In this document: positions 1 to 13,200 of the stretch, piece after piece | Layout: each line of letters begins with the position of its first letter | Position numbering within the stretch: position 1 is the stretch's first letter | Source: Hyphochytrium catenoides | Taxonomy: Eukaryota; Sar; Hyphochytriomycetes; Hyphochytriales; Hyphochytriaceae | Length of the DNA stretch: 27,502 nt | Reading direction: 5' to 3' | NCBI GenBank assembly: GCA_900088475.1 | Contig: FLMG01001682.1 | Coordinates: 1 to 27,502 of the forward strand | Translations under genes and position numbers: made by a program | Notes under the pieces: generated by a model | What the model saw: the letters and a program-made list of their open reading frames with translations, nothing else | What the model was told of the DNA's origin: nothing | Database searches by the model: none

Positions 1-332
1 GAGAGAGAGAGAGAGAGAGAGAGAGGAGGGAAGCCTAGAAACGTACGAAATAGATGGGGGAGAACCGTTTTACCTGTACCTTGCCATGAAGCCGTTACTG
101 GCTATTGCCGTCTATACCGATTCCTGATGAGATTCTTGAAATAAGGAATAGGTGACCCCTCGATCATCCGTTACATTTCTCTTCCTCTCGCTCCTTCTGC
201 ACTCAACGGAGACTCGGAGAGAAAGTCTACCTTTATGTTGGGCGGGCTATGAAGGAAGGCGAGGAAGAGTGATGAGAGAGAGGAGAGAGAGAAGAGAGAG
301 AGCGTTTGTGTATGAGAGAGAGAGAGAGAGCG

Positions 333-372
<40 letters not shown>

Positions 373-560
373 CCTGATGGAGATAGACTGGGTGGAAGGA
401 TGATACGGAAGAAAGCAGAGGAGGACAGAGGGAGCTGGCTAAGTAGGAGGGACCCGAGGAGAGTGAGCCAGTACGAGCAGACAAAACAGCGGGACTAACT
501 TGCCTGGCAGACAAAGATGCTGACTGAGACAAGCAAGCCGGACGATAAGCAAGAGTTGAG
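1..560. repeat. GA/GT microsatellite-rich 5' flank
   Basis: The window opens with an uninterrupted GA run (1-25). A second cluster lies at about 270-369: GA-rich DNA, a GA run at 314-330, a short GT run at 331-340, then GA again to about 369. Open frames here read as low-complexity Arg/Glu on the plus strand or Ser/Leu on the minus strand, as expected of a dinucleotide repeat, so I call no gene. The tract lies upstream of the armadillo gene and may belong to its promoter or 5' UTR; that part is inference. Confidence 0.8.
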
Positions 561-856
561 ATGGTCATACTTCTTGAGGACGAGTCGTATCCTATCGTGA
601 GCCTTGCTGGTCGTCAGAGCTTTATGTATTATAGCTCCTACCATTAGGATCTATTGACTCACCAGGAACCCCATCATGCTCTTTTAAATGGGGATTTTGC
701 AGGTCATCATCTACCCATGCACTGCTCTTCTTGCCCCGCTAAAAGCTAGGAGGCAGTAGCAGTCCAGGCCCACCGCCATCAACCGACTGGCGGATAGAAG
801 AGGGAGTATCACCAGCAAGTATTGCGTGGGCAGTAGTACCAGGAGAGCTTGGAAAC

Positions 857-3800
857 ATGCTTCGATCGGCCCCTCAGTGTGCCATCAACCAGCAGGAACG
901 GCTCAACGCCCTGCGGCAGGAACAGGAAATAGAGCAGCTGCGCGAGTTCATGGTGAAGTTTAACATCCTTGCACCGTCGCAGGCCAAAGAGAGTAAAGCT
1001 AATCCCATTCGTATGGAGGTATGCACTTAAGAACGCAGCAGGCACCAAGGGTGGCGTCTCCCAGGCGACGTGGTGGCTTCTCCAGGCTCTTCTCCACTTA
1101 CTTTGTTTGAACGTGATCATCCTCCCTATTGTCGTCGTTCCCCATATCCTTATGTACCTCTAGAAGAGAAAAAAGTAGTTAGTCTCCTCTCTCATTCGTT
1201 AGTCTAAGCTCCTTCTCCTCTCGCGTCATGCTTGGGTGGACATTAGGACCTGAAGGAACTGGCCAAGCGTTGGAAGTTGCACCAGCAATCGAGGAACTTT
1301 TGGCGAGAGCATACAGAGAGGGATGACCTCCTGCGTGCCCTGCTTAACCATTTACGACTCCTCAAAGAACAGGAGAGACAGCCTGTTGACACGGTATGTA
1401 GGCGAAGATGGTCTCTCTTCTTCTCCTCCTCAGCCGCAGTTGGGACGTTGTTATGCTTGCTTCTCTCCATTGTTCCTGCTCTCAACCGCAATTTTATCTC
1501 AAGATGAACATGTCTCTGTTGGTCTATAACTCTACGTATCCTTTAATATTCATCGACGGCTCTCCTCTCTTTGGCTCTATCCTTTCGATGGTCATTAGAG
1601 CCTAACCGCTCACTCCCACGTTTACCGCTTCTATCAGCGGCCTGTTGCAGGTATAAATGGCGGCGGGAAGAAAGGCGTGGGTCTTCTTCTTCAGAAGGAG
1701 GAAGCGTCTGTCACAGCCAGAGAACCGCAGCCTCCTGCCAGTTATATTCAGCACCTTTCTCCCCTTTTTCAATGGAAGAAGACGAATGGAGACCTCTTCT
1801 CTCAAAGGGGCACCTACTCAGACGTAAGAAGAGATCATCTTTCTGTCCTCTCATTGTGATATCAGTTTCTTTCTTTCGCCGCTTGGCTCTTCTCCTGCCA
1901 GGTGCCGCACTGTGCTTTTCACTCTTCAATCTACCGCTTTTTACGGAGTAATAACTAAACTGCTTAATCTTTAGGGCATTGTCTACCTCTCCCGGATAAA
2001 GCTTGAATCTACGTCTCCGCCGTCTCCCTCGTCAGCTGCGGCTCGACAACGACTGGACATACTGAAAAATGCACTGGTAGCGTTTTTGTCCTTGCGTGCA
2101 TGCTATTCTCTTTAGATTCCTTCTCCTTCATCCTACTGCACGGTCGAGCTCTGGGGTCTCGTCCGTCATCAGAATCTACGTATCTTCCTCTTCTTGTTCG
2201 CCTGTTGATGGTAGGATTATCCCTCTCGTACGTGGTATATGTTTCTTCACTTGAGTGACCTCTCCAACCCCTATCCTTTCTATCTCCTCTCTCTTCTTGC
2301 AGAAGGAAAGCGATCCCGTTTTACTCGCGTCAGGAGAAGTCCCTTCCTCTACTGTGCACTCTGCTGTCTCGCCTCTGCCATCTTCTGCGGATAGCCTTAA
2401 CCATGCCCTCGCTCTTCGGTTATCGTTGAGCGCTGAGGACTTCCCGAAAGAGGAGCTTGTTCGGCGTCAATTTGCCGAAAGCCTGTACAATCTTTCCTGT
2501 CAACCGGGGGTGGAGCTCAAGATGATTGGAGAAGGAGTCATTGAGCCATTGTTAGGTAAGAAGGAAAGCACCACCGACTATCCAACTGAGCCATATTGTG
2601 TCAGAGAGGGTATGGGCGTCGCTTTGCTGGCCCTCCACTTCTTAGATAGAGATTGACCGTACTCTCCATTGCGCAGCTCTATATGCAGTCTATTGCTGCC
2701 TTCGTTCTTCTCCAGACATCTCTGTCTTTTCTTTCTGGCCATTGATTATAGAATATAGGAGTAGGACGTCTGTCCCTTCTTTAGTTTCTTCGCTGTACTC
2801 ATTACTAAGGTTCATCTTCCTTCCTGACACAGCGCTCTGCCGTTTGGACGATATGGAGACGCGTCGCTTTTGCTCTGCCGCACTCCTGAATCTCATATAT
2901 GAACCGCAGGCCAGAATCAAGTTTGTGCAGCAAGGAGGGCTGCTCTGCCTTTTCGAGCTTTCTCTCTCTCCGAACAGTGTCATTAGAAAGAATACCTCTC
3001 TCTCTCTCTGCATACTATCTGCAGACCATAATACGCAGTTTCGCCTCATTGAGGCTGGCGGTACAGGAGTGCTCCTCCAGATGTTCACCAGTTACCAGGA
3101 CAGAGGACCGAAGATCATTAGCCTAAAAGCGCTTATCAATCTGGTCTCTGTTCCTGGTAAAGCTGTTCCGCTTCTCTTATCTTCGACTCTCGCGCTGCTG
3201 TCCTTCAATCCAAAGCCCTTGTTTACGTGGCTGGTTGTGGCCTAGCCGTTCCTTCCCATCATCCTTTCCTCCCCCAACCCCAACCCTCGTTCTACTCCGC
3301 TGTTTGTGCCGACCGCTGTTCCCGAAGGTTGTCAGCTTCTGCTGCCACTTTTATGTTTAGAGAATAGTCGTAGTAGCTCGCCCTATCTCTCCATAACTCT
3401 CTATGGCCTTTGTCCTGGCTAATTCCGTTCTTCTTCTGTAGGCGGAGCGTTCGTAGAAACCGAGATTTTGAGCATGGAGAGTTTGGCAAAACTTCAGGAC
3501 GAGGAGTCAATATTCACCGTTTCTAGGGCGACCTTTAACCTGTCAGTCCTGCCTCACACTCGCTCTCTGGTTGTCGAGGAAGGGATCATGGGCGTCCTTC
3601 ACATTCTAAGCAAATATGAGACGCCCGTCCTTCAAAGAGAACTTTCCAATGCCGTCAGGAACTTCTCCTCTCTCAGGAGCAGTCAGGAGAGAATGATCAA
3701 ACAGGGCGTCCTGGGCATTGTACACCTTTTATCCTCGTCATCCGACCATTCGGTTCAAACGCATATAGCAGCTATTCTTGCGCAGTTTGCCTCCAACATG

Positions 3801-6800
3801 AAGCTAGGAGGGGACATAGCAAAGGCCGGGTTCCTCCCAAAGCTTCATGAACTTGCAAGGAAAGAAGAGGTCGAAGCTCGTCGGAACGTTGCTATTGCTC
3901 TTGCCAACCTCAGCTGGGCCGAAAAGGTCCGCGGGAAGCTGGTGAAGGAAAACACTCCTGCGGTGTTGATGCAGCTTCTAGGGACTAGTGACATACAGGT
4001 ATGCCATCTAACGAGTAAAGAAGAGGTGCTCGTCACCTTGCCGCTTGTTCGGTTGGCCTTTGAGCCTATCAGCTAGGTCCCTTGCCAACACTGATTCTTC
4101 CTGACACAATAGGACGCCTTTAACTTTTTTCTACTGTCTTAATAGGTGAAGACGGACTCTACAATTGCTCTGTGTAACCTCATGACACACGTCAGTGACC
4201 AAAGCCAAATGGATGAGAAGATTGTAGATGCATTGGTAGCACTCGCTGACTCTGAGAGCCTTCAGGTACTATTCTCTCCAGTTTGGGCGGTCCCACACAC
4301 TTCCTAACTCCAGCTATCAATCGTTCCCTGCAATGTCTCCTCTTGTTGATGATGATGGCCTGTCCCTCGCTAGGTTCAAGAAGTGTGCTCCCTGGCGCTC
4401 CTCAATCTGTCCTGTGCTCCGTCCGTTAGAGGCGCTCTTGCCGTATCTCAAGGCATGATTGGCTCTCTTATCACGCTTTGTGCGCACGAGAATCAAGCCA
4501 TCCAGACGCGATGCATCACCGCTTTGTATAACATATCCAAGGAGGAGACGAGCTCACGCTTTATCGTAGAGAGCGGAGGAATCCCGGTCGTTGTAGAAGC
4601 CCTCAACGCTATGACAAAGCCTCCCAGCTCGTCTTCCGTAGCTTCATCATCCGCTCTTTATGATTCTACTCTGTCGACGTCTCCGTCCAAGGTCTTCGGC
4701 GGAGGGGAGGTTGTTGGAGCAGCCGAAGCGGCCAAGGCTTTGGAGAATGAGCAGCAGCAGTTAAAAGGCGATATGTTGCTCTACCTCACGAGCATTATCT
4801 ATCAGCTCTCCCTCTCCTCAACTCCCTCTTTCCGCCATGAACTAGTAGACGGTGGCGTTATCGAGTCTATCATTTCCCTTAACCAAAGAGCTAAGGGTAG
4901 CCTAGAACTGAAGAGGATGAGCGCAAGTATCCTGGCTAATCTATCTTCCACGGCCATGGATCACCCTGGACTGATCCCGACCTTTCTCTCTCTTTCTCAC
5001 ACGGTTGATGAGCAGACTCTTCTCCGTATTTCTTTTTCCTTCGCTCTCATGTCACAGAAAGAAGAAGGACGAGTCCTTCTCGCTGCAGAACCTCAGATAA
5101 TCCATACGCTCATCTCGATGATGAGGAGCGGCTTCGGAGAAGTGCAGACTCATTCAGCTGTATGTCTATGCAACCTGGCGAGAGAGAGAAGGAAAGAAGA
5201 AAAGGAGGGAGAGGTTCCAGACAACCAAGATGCATACTCTATATGGGCTGACGGTACAGTCCAGGATTTCATTGTGATTGCCGTTCTGCGGGTAAACAGC
5301 GGCAGTACTAAGGAAATGTGTGCAAGAGCATTGTATAACCTGCTGTGCTCTCCTTCACTCCGGCCAAAAAGAGTAGAGCAAGGCGTAGTGTACGCACTCC
5401 TAAAGCTGGCACGACTTGAGAGTGAAAGAACAAGAGAGCTTACCCTCTCAGCGTTGTACAAGCTCTCATTCTATCCGTCCTTTGTCTCCAAGCTCTTCGA
5501 GATAGAGACCGTGCGATTCTTCTATCAGATAATTGACGACAACCTTAGCGTGGAGCTCAGAAGGCTGATGGCGCACATCCTTTGCAACATGGTCGCCGTT
5601 AAGGGACATACAGAAACCTTCATTGACCAGAAAGGACTGAAGGTAAGACGCCATAGGCTAATGCGTAAGGGGCTATGTAGACCAGATACTTACTGTTTGC
5701 TCTTGCGTCTTTATTCTCTTCTCTTCTGTTTCGTCAATAGATTGTGAAGCTTCTGGGCCAACTTCGAGACTTTGAGATCCGCATGAGCCTTGCCTCAGTA
5801 TTATGCAACCTCAGCACTGAGCCAACTTTAGCACCAGTGCTAGTGTCAGAGAAGTTTGTCCACGACATCGTGATTTTTGGGCGGATGCATGACCCTACGT
5901 CGCGGTATTATAGCGCTATTTCCTTGTGCAACCTGAGCGCTAACAGTCAACTGTTATCCACTCTGTCTGACAATGAGGCAATTTCTACAATGGTTAGCAT
6001 CATGAGACAAGATCCTCGCCCAGAAGTGGTACGGGTGGGTGTCAGAGCCCTTAGAAATTTCATTCAGGACCAGAATAATGCCGCAAGGATAGTGGATTGT
6101 GGAGCCGTGGAAGTTCTTTCATCTGCTCTCTCTGATACGCAAGATGAGGAAACGGCGAACGCCGCAGCCACGCTTCTTTGCATCTTAACCGAGGTGCCTA
6201 CTCCTGGTCTGGGTCCTAGGATTGTGAAAGAGGGAATCGTAAAAGCTCTTCAAAGCATTGCTAAGCTGGAAAGTGAGGGCAGTAGACGGGACGTTGTCTA
6301 TTCTCTAGCCTCACTGTCTCAGTTCCCGGACACTCATGAACTGATGGTGACCGATGGCGTGGTGGAGGCCCTGCAGTACCTTGCTTCCCCTGCCTCTCTC
6401 TCTTCATCAACAATATCTTCTTCAGCTTCCTCCATGACGTGGGCAAGAGAAATTGTATCGTGGGCCTCTCTTACCATCAGCAATCTTTCGACAACGGCAG
6501 ACAGCCTCCACCGAGCGAAGCTTGGGAGCAAATACGGTTTATTCACCTCTTTAGTTGGCTGGGCAGAGATGCCTAATATCTCCATGGAGACGAGATGGAA
6601 TGTTGCCATTACCCTCTTCAACCTCTCGTCAGTGAAGAAAAATACGGCCCAAATGGTCCATGCTGGGTGCGTGAAGACCCTTATAAATATTGTCCAAGTT
6701 GCCACTGGAGGTGCTGGTGGAGTAGGAGGTGGGAGTAAGGTAGGAATGGAGGCTGGAGGTCTACTAGGGCAACAGACGACTTCGCTTCTCCGTCAGCTAT

Positions 6801-8431
6801 GCGCCATGACCTTAAATCAGATATCCGTGGATCAGCCTGCAGGAGTGATGTCTGATGGCCTTGTGTCGTCTCTACTCTCCCTCATGTCCATGGATAAAGC
6901 CGCTATAGAATTGGCGGAAAGTAGAGCTCGAATGTTGGTCAGGCTTCCTCCACTTAACTCCGCCGCCGAGCTCTATACCCCTGTATCTGGAGCCTTAGAC
7001 AGGATCCGTCACCCATTAAAAGAGGTGCAGTGGGAGGAACTCGAGGAAGGAATGGTTTCAAACTCTCTTTCACCAGTGACGATAGAGGCTAGGAGCATTA
7101 GTATGAGGCCCGCCCCGCCGAGGCAGGCGAAGGAGGAAGAATGCTGCGGTTCGTTCATTTTCATGACAGAGACAGAAATGAAGTGCTTCCTGAACAGGTA
7201 TGGCCTTCAGTACTGGCCATCTAGAACTTCCTATCAGAGAAAATAACTTACTTTGTCTGCTTTCTTTCTTTTTTTCTTTCTCCTTCTTCTGGACCCGTTC
7301 CCAGTTCTATTTGAGCTTCGAATCTATTACCTTCCTAGTCCTCTGCCCCTTGTCCAGATGCCTGGTTATGTCTTGGTGTCTCCTCTATCGTGCTCTCGTC
7401 CTTCACTCCATCCGTCAGCACAATCAAGTTGCATATGTTGTTGCTGACGGTACCTTCAATATAGATATAGAGCAGAGAGTGAGCAGCCATCAATGGACGT
7501 CACGATGGGAGAATTCCGTCCCCGCACGCATGGCGGAGGGATTGACATCAGCCCCGAGGCAAATGCATCACCTGGAGTCAGAAAGCTGCAGAAAACACGT
7601 CTCTCTCTCACACTCCCTACCACCGGAGAGGGTGTTGAAGGTTCCTTAGGGGCCGGGCAAGAATCTTCCCCAGAAGCACTAGCAATTGCCATGGCAGCAG
7701 CGGCTGCAGGTTCTCCGCCTGGGACAGCTGAGAGTGGGGGAGACAAGAAAGAACGAAGAAGGAGTATGGCTAGTTCTGGCAGTGGTGTGAAAGCTGCGGT
7801 TGGAGGAGGAGCGACAAATTCTGAGAACCAACGTGGCGCCGCAGATACCCACAAAGGCGCTGGTACAAAGAGGAGGAGCTCTGGTGCTTCAGGAAGTGGA
7901 GGTGGCGGAACTCAAGGCGCTGGAGTTGTTGGAGGGGGCGAAAGCGTGACATCCGCGAGGACAACGCTCTCCTCCTCAAGGAGTTCTGCTGGATCGATTC
8001 AGGACATGATCAGTCAAACTGCCAAAGCGGCAGAGGCGCAGATCAGAAAGAACAGTGTCAAACTCCTCGGCAATTATCAGACATCACTATCTCCCCTGGC
8101 ATCTCCCTCTTCTTCGTCTTCCTCCTCTACAAGCGGTGCTTCCCTGTTACATAACTCCGGCCAACAAGGAAGGCGCAATCCTGGCCTACTCTCCCCAAAT
8201 CCACCGCCTCTTTCGTCCTATGGGGCGATGGCGCTAGGACACCTTGGTAATCAGGGTTCGAGTCGTGGCCTACTGTTGAGCAGCTCAGAAAGGACAAACT
8301 CTCAGCCATCACCCTCTTCTCAAAGAGGAGGAGCTCCAGGAGGGGTAGGGGGAGCAGGCGGTGACCGCGGCATTAGTTGGGAACAAGGGTATCGTCGGAG
8401 TGAGAATGGATCAAGGTCTTCAAAGATCTAG
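857..8431 (+). CDS. Giant armadillo-repeat protein with N-terminal coiled coil (spliced, 11 exons)
   Basis: Exons read from phase-compatible GT...AG joins: 857-1018, 1247-1393, 1638-1823, 1975-2076, 2303-2555, 2833-3156, 3442-3998, 4146-4265, 4374-5642, 5741-7197 and 7465-8431. The total is 5,544 nt, about 1,847 residues plus a TAG stop. Residues 1-105 are Gln/Glu/Leu/Arg-rich and look coiled-coil. Residues about 250-1440 hold some 26 degenerate armadillo repeats, visible as recurring motifs such as LYNLS, LLNLS, LANLS, LCNLS and LFNLS, each followed by a helix ending in a G-G/V-I-like turn. A Ser-rich loop (about 4620-4700) and a Gly-rich loop (about 6705-6765) interrupt the array. The last ~320 residues are Ser/Gly-rich and probably disordered. 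ARM arrays are superhelical protein-binding scaffolds; the partner is unknown. No catalytic domain, signal peptide or membrane segment is evident. The 5' end is uncertain: the frame stays open upstream to 743, and ATG 561 followed by a GTGAGC at 597 could be an earlier exon. Other ARM families (VAC8-like, ARMC-type) cannot be told apart by eye. Confidence 0.9.
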
Positions 8432-9150
8432 TAAAGGTGGTCTCTTTCTTCTCCTACTTGCGGGAACAGCTTGGTGGTGCTCTTGGAATACCTCCTGGGT
8501 TTAAAGAAGCATGGCCGGACGGGTTAGATATACTTTGCAATGCGTATGGACGAAGAGAAGTAGAGTCAAGAAGAAAGGAAGAAGAAGAAATTAAGCTTGC
8601 TGGTTGATAGAGTTATTAGCATCATCGTCATCAAGCTAAGTGATCGAATGACGACTGCCTCCTCCCACTTTGTTGTTGAAACACGATAATAGAGCACTGA
8701 CATGGGCTTCGCAACACCTTCCAGTTAAATCACGGCTCATCGACTGACAGTCTTTCTAGTCATTAGCCGTCGTACAGAGTGAGATAAAGTACTCATGCAC
8801 CACCTTACATTTGATTGTTGGCGAAAGGCGGACCGCGACGTGGCGTAATCGGGAAAATAAGCGGATCTCACATCTAAGGGAAGTTACTTCTCACATAGGC
8901 TGAGCTGGTATGTCAATATGATACTATGATGCTAATATTGCTACTACTGCCGCCGACAGTCTCCCTTAGAAATGGTGCTGAATCACTTCGGGACCGCCTA
9001 ATTTCTCAAACAACAGTCATCCACTGCAGCTCCAGAGATCTTCCCTCTGCTCATCCGGATGTCGTTTGGAAGGCAACAAGGACGTAATATAAGCCTTATG
9101 CTGAGGTTACCACCCTGACGCTTGACTCACTAGCCTGGAGAGCTTTTCCT

Positions 9151-9173
9151 GTCGCTTGGCTTGATCAAGCGAC
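9151..9173. repeat. Perfect 8-bp inverted repeat with 7-nt spacer
   Basis: Arms GTCGCTTG (9151-9158) and CAAGCGAC (9166-9173) are exact reverse complements around a 7-nt loop. The core GCTTGATCAAGC (9159-9170) is itself a perfect palindrome, so the site could alternatively be a symmetric protein-binding site. It lies in non-coding DNA, about 720 bp after the armadillo gene stop. Its function is unknown. Confidence 0.6.
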
Positions 9174-9498
9174 TAAACCTAGAACTCGGGGATAAATAGT
9201 AAATCTTCTTCCGCCAAATAACAGCGCTACCACGTATCTGAGTAGAGAAGTAAATACCTATGGGCTTACTATAAGATAGCCATCAGGAGGAGCGACGGGC
9301 CAGTTCGTAGTTGACTGTTCTGCGGCACAATGTAGGAGGTCTACTATTATTCACCTGTGCCGCCTTCCTTTTCGTTGCCGCTTTCTCCAGGAGGGGACAA
9401 TATTAGCAGGTGACAGAGGTTTGAGGCTGACCGAGGAATTTCGAGAATGAGCAAGATTAGCTCCCAAGCTCTAACCGCGCAAGGAAAGCCTAATGTCC

Positions 9499-9530
9499 CA
9501 CGGACAAACTAATTACGAATTCCGTCCGTG
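9499..9530. repeat. Inverted repeat, 7-bp arms
   Basis: CACGGAC (9499-9505) and GTCCGTG (9524-9530) are exact reverse complements separated by 18 nt of AT-rich sequence. The site is in the gene-poor spacer. It could be a hairpin or a chance match; seven-base arms are weak evidence. Confidence 0.35.
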
Positions 9531-10286
9531 TTCAATTTGTTTTTAGTTCAGGCGAAAATGTCTCCAAGAGTTTTCCGAAATGAAGAAGCCGCACCTGTTT
9601 GCGTTTCCTAGTTATCATCGCTCATCTGCTGCTGACCATCGCTGTCTAGGATACAGCAGCTCAGCACTTGGACGAGCGAGGCCCCCCCTGGGGGGTTCGG
9701 GCGTCTGCGTCTGGCAGTCTTCTTATCACACTTTCTTTTCATTGGCTAGCCGCAGGTCCTCTTTTATCGGCTGAGTTGCGGAGAAGAAGGTGCTAGCAGG
9801 ATAGTGTTCCCTTCTTGCTGCGGCTTCTGGAAAGTCAATCATCGGCATCGAGCGGTACCGCCCGTTTACTACTATCTAGTTCTAGTACGGATTCGTAGTC
9901 TATGGCGCCAATGAGGGCTTGATGGCTGAGCTCCTCAGTCAACGAATATGAGCCTTTAGGATATATCTGACTAGCTCGCCTTACTTCTTGTTGTCAAGCA
10001 AATCAATCCCACCACTGCCTGGAGCCGTAAGGCTGTAACGAAGGCACTACCCCCTTACCATGATGCTAGGACTCTTCAGTCGTCAATGGCCGACGACCAC
10101 CACGGGTAAGTGATAACACAAAAAAAAGGTCTCTACGACAAAAGCTCTCTCCATCAGCTGGGTCGGTGGTTCAGATTGGAAGCCACGCACCTATCATGGC
10201 CAGTTCAACATAGACAGCAAGGCTCCGTTCCAGCTGAAACGATATATCTATATATTTGTACTAATCCTTGACCTACCACTAACTCT

Positions 10287-13200
10287 ATGCCTCTCACAGA
10301 GTGCATCTCTAGCTCTCAATCAATGGCGGAACGAGTGCTTATGAGGAGTATAAAGTGGATCTCGGGGACCATGGCGGAGAATCTGTCCGAGGTAATGTTT
10401 GGAAATCACCTTCTTACTTGCTACTGTCGTATGAAGTTTGGCATTGCTGCATGCCATGTTGTTGTTGTTGAATGTTGTTGCAACTAAGAAGGCTCATCAT
10501 CATAGTAGCTGTTGATGAAGGGATCGACTTCTTCGTCATTGAGCAGTCTGCCATGTAATCCTGACGTCTTGAACCGTTATTACTGTGTCGCTAGCTCATA
10601 ATCGTGAATGCTTCAGTCCCTTTCAACACGTCCTCTTCGGCACAGGCCGGCCTACTATCTCTTTTCAGCCATATTTATTCTATAAAATCAAGAAAAGCTA
10701 ATGCCTGTATCAAATACAGAGCGACCTGGATGGAAGCCCCTGGAAAGGGCTTGTCCCAAGTCCACATTACCTTGCAGGCCTAGTATTGCATCCTAAATTT
10801 TGCAAGCTCGGCCTCCTTTCATTTGGTATGCCAACCTTCCTTTGTTCGCTCAATTTACTAAACCACGTCAGAGCAATTAGAGAGTGGAGTCCACAGTAGG
10901 AAAAGAAGGGCTTCTGATTCATGCATAACAGAAGACCTCGCGACGACCAACGGACGGCAAGCAAGGAAGATCTTGATGTCAACTGATTTCAGGGTGACTG
11001 AGGAATCCACTCTCAGCTTATTGGTGTCAGGAGATGGTGCGGCTAACATATGTCCATCTTCTTACTAGTCGTCGATCAATGGTGATGCTATGACCCCCGT
11101 ACTTCCCGTTGTAGAGTTAAGACCAACAGTGCTCACCGAACCTAGCACATCCCAATATACTCTCGCGGCTTCCCATAATATACCCCGGGTGCGTTTCTCC
11201 TCAAGACCCCCCTCTAATCAAAACATTCAAAAGAGCCTAGAGCGGATAACAAGCCAAACAAACGACCTCAATACGCCAACGCTATTTCTTTTGGAGGAGC
11301 TCGCCACCATGACAGCTACAAGCACCGTATCGGGCGTCCTGGAAGTCCTCTTCGACGAGTTGGATATCCTCAGCAACGTTGCCCTGGCAATGTACTGCAT
11401 CAAGCAGCACCACTGCAGTGGCACAAAGGAAAGACTATACAGTCTTCTAAAGCTGGAGGAGGTGGAATTGAAGGAGCGCCTGAGGTACGGTTTATCATAT
11501 CAGCGGGTTTAAGGCCCAACATATCAAAGCGGGCATACAACTTTTTGATCCTCTCACAACGTATAGAGTGGCAATGGCCCTCCAATCAGAGGCTGTCCTT
11601 GCGCCCTACCCTCAGTATGGCACTATCTGTCCTTCATCAAAGCCAGAAGTGCTTGACATCTACAAACAAGGCAAGGCTGCACGTGAACCGAGGAGAGACA
11701 ATCTCGAAGTGATGGATGAAGTTTCCTCTCAAGGAGGCGCAATGGTGGGCCCCCCCTATCTCCTTGGGTAAGAATTTCCTTGTCATCTATCAATGGAAGG
11801 ACCCAAGCCACAAATTGGAGGAATGTAAAGGAGCCCTCCGATCTGACGTCAATCTCACACTTCGTTGCAGGCTGCATTTCACCTTGATAACTCTCGCCTT
11901 CCCGCCCCGGATAGCATTCAAGAGATTAGAAGATGCAATTCTGAGCGTGGGCTCGCCGGCCCTTGATGATGCTATATACGCACTTCATGACTACGTATTG
12001 ACGCTGAAAGCGAGCTCTTCTCTCAGGCTGAAAGAGGAGGCATTCCTTCAGGGAGAGGAAACCTCCAATGAATCCACGATGACAACTCTTGCTTCGTCGC
12101 CATGGAGAACCGAGCTCCTTCCGACGGCGGCGGCAGTGAGTGGGAGCGACATCCCTTACTCATCATGTAGATCACCGGCGCTTGAACTGCTGAGTGACAG
12201 CAACCTTGAGTCGCTCTTCAATAATACGGCGAGTGTCAAGATTCCAGGGCAACTGATACTGGCACATCGTAGGCCGTTGCTCTGCAGTACTTCGTATGCA
12301 AGTCCCGAAGCTTGGGCCGAAAACGTGTCTGACAATGTTCCGAAGCTGCCAGGCCTGGACGTGCTCTACCGACAGCTTCAAGGTAGGCGAAAGCATTCAG
12401 GAGCTTAGAAGAACGTGTTTCGGCGCCTTCCATACTAATTGAAACCATCAAGTCCGCTTAGCCGCAGGGCTCCTCAGTCTACATTCTGCATTATTATTAT
12501 GTTCTGCAGTATGATTGCTGTCTATGTCTTCTCGCTGGTCCAATGCTGCTACTTTGGTGCTCTATAATACCAGCGAAGTGGTCTGCGGTTTCTCATATTT
12601 GCGTCTCGTAGACCCTTAAGCTTATCGTGAACGCTTCATTTAACTCCCCAATTGCTTATCACTTCGGAAGCATAAAGACTGACAGTTTCCACAGATGACA
12701 GGACCCCGATTACGGCTCTTAGAGAAGATCCGGGCATATTCAACCTGCAGCCGGAGGAGGTTCCGACAGAAGCGCGAAATATCTCCTTGTGCAGCTTAGA
12801 GGAAATTAGTACATTAGGAGTTGTCTCTGCCGCCACTGCGAGCTTTTCGGATGGAAATGAGGCGGAATATCCCAAAAGGCCATCTACGGCTTCAACTTGC
12901 CAGGTCGTCCAACATAAGAACTCTCTATTTCCGACACTAGCGAGAATCGCTAGGGTGGTAGTCCAGCTCAGTTACTTTGGGCTCAATCACCTTTCCATCG
13001 AATTACCGATTCTCGAAAGCCAATTACAAGGGGCGGCCAACTGCTGTTGTTTGCGGGAACCAGCCTGCCAGCCCAACTGGAAAGAAGACTCCAGACATCA
13101 AAGCCGCCTAGACGGCTTTGTACTCTGGCCCGTCATGATGCCTGCCAAGGTCTTGCCATCAGAAGAAACGAAGATCATACGTCTCAAGGCAACGCATGAA

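Larger units (their letters stand above)
8432..10286. other. Gene-poor intergenic stretch (about 1.85 kb)
   Basis: This stretch follows the TAG of the armadillo gene and precedes the first candidate exon of the next gene. All six frames are broken by frequent stops. The only ATG-started frame above 60 codons (9580-9774) has no splice context or recognisable composition. It holds two inverted repeats (9151-9173 and 9499-9530) and a C7-T-G6 block near 9684. It presumably contains the 3' UTR of the upstream gene and the promoter/5' UTR of the downstream gene. I see no tRNA, snRNA or rRNA signature. Confidence 0.6.

Noticed and set aside
233-568. 111-codon minus-strand frame rich in Ser and Leu
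   Set aside because: It is the reverse reading of the GA microsatellite, with no start context or conserved content.
8246-8275. GGTTCGAGTC, resembling a tRNA T-loop
   Set aside because: It lies inside the armadillo gene's last exon, and no matching acceptor or anticodon arms surround it.
9580-9774. 64-codon plus-strand frame with an ATG
   Set aside because: Its composition is unstructured, it is isolated in a stop-rich spacer, and it has no splice partners; it is probably chance.
10767-11049. Two overlapping minus-strand frames
   Set aside because: At least one starts from TTG rather than ATG, and they lie opposite the putative intron and leader of the unrecognised gene with no splice signals of their own.
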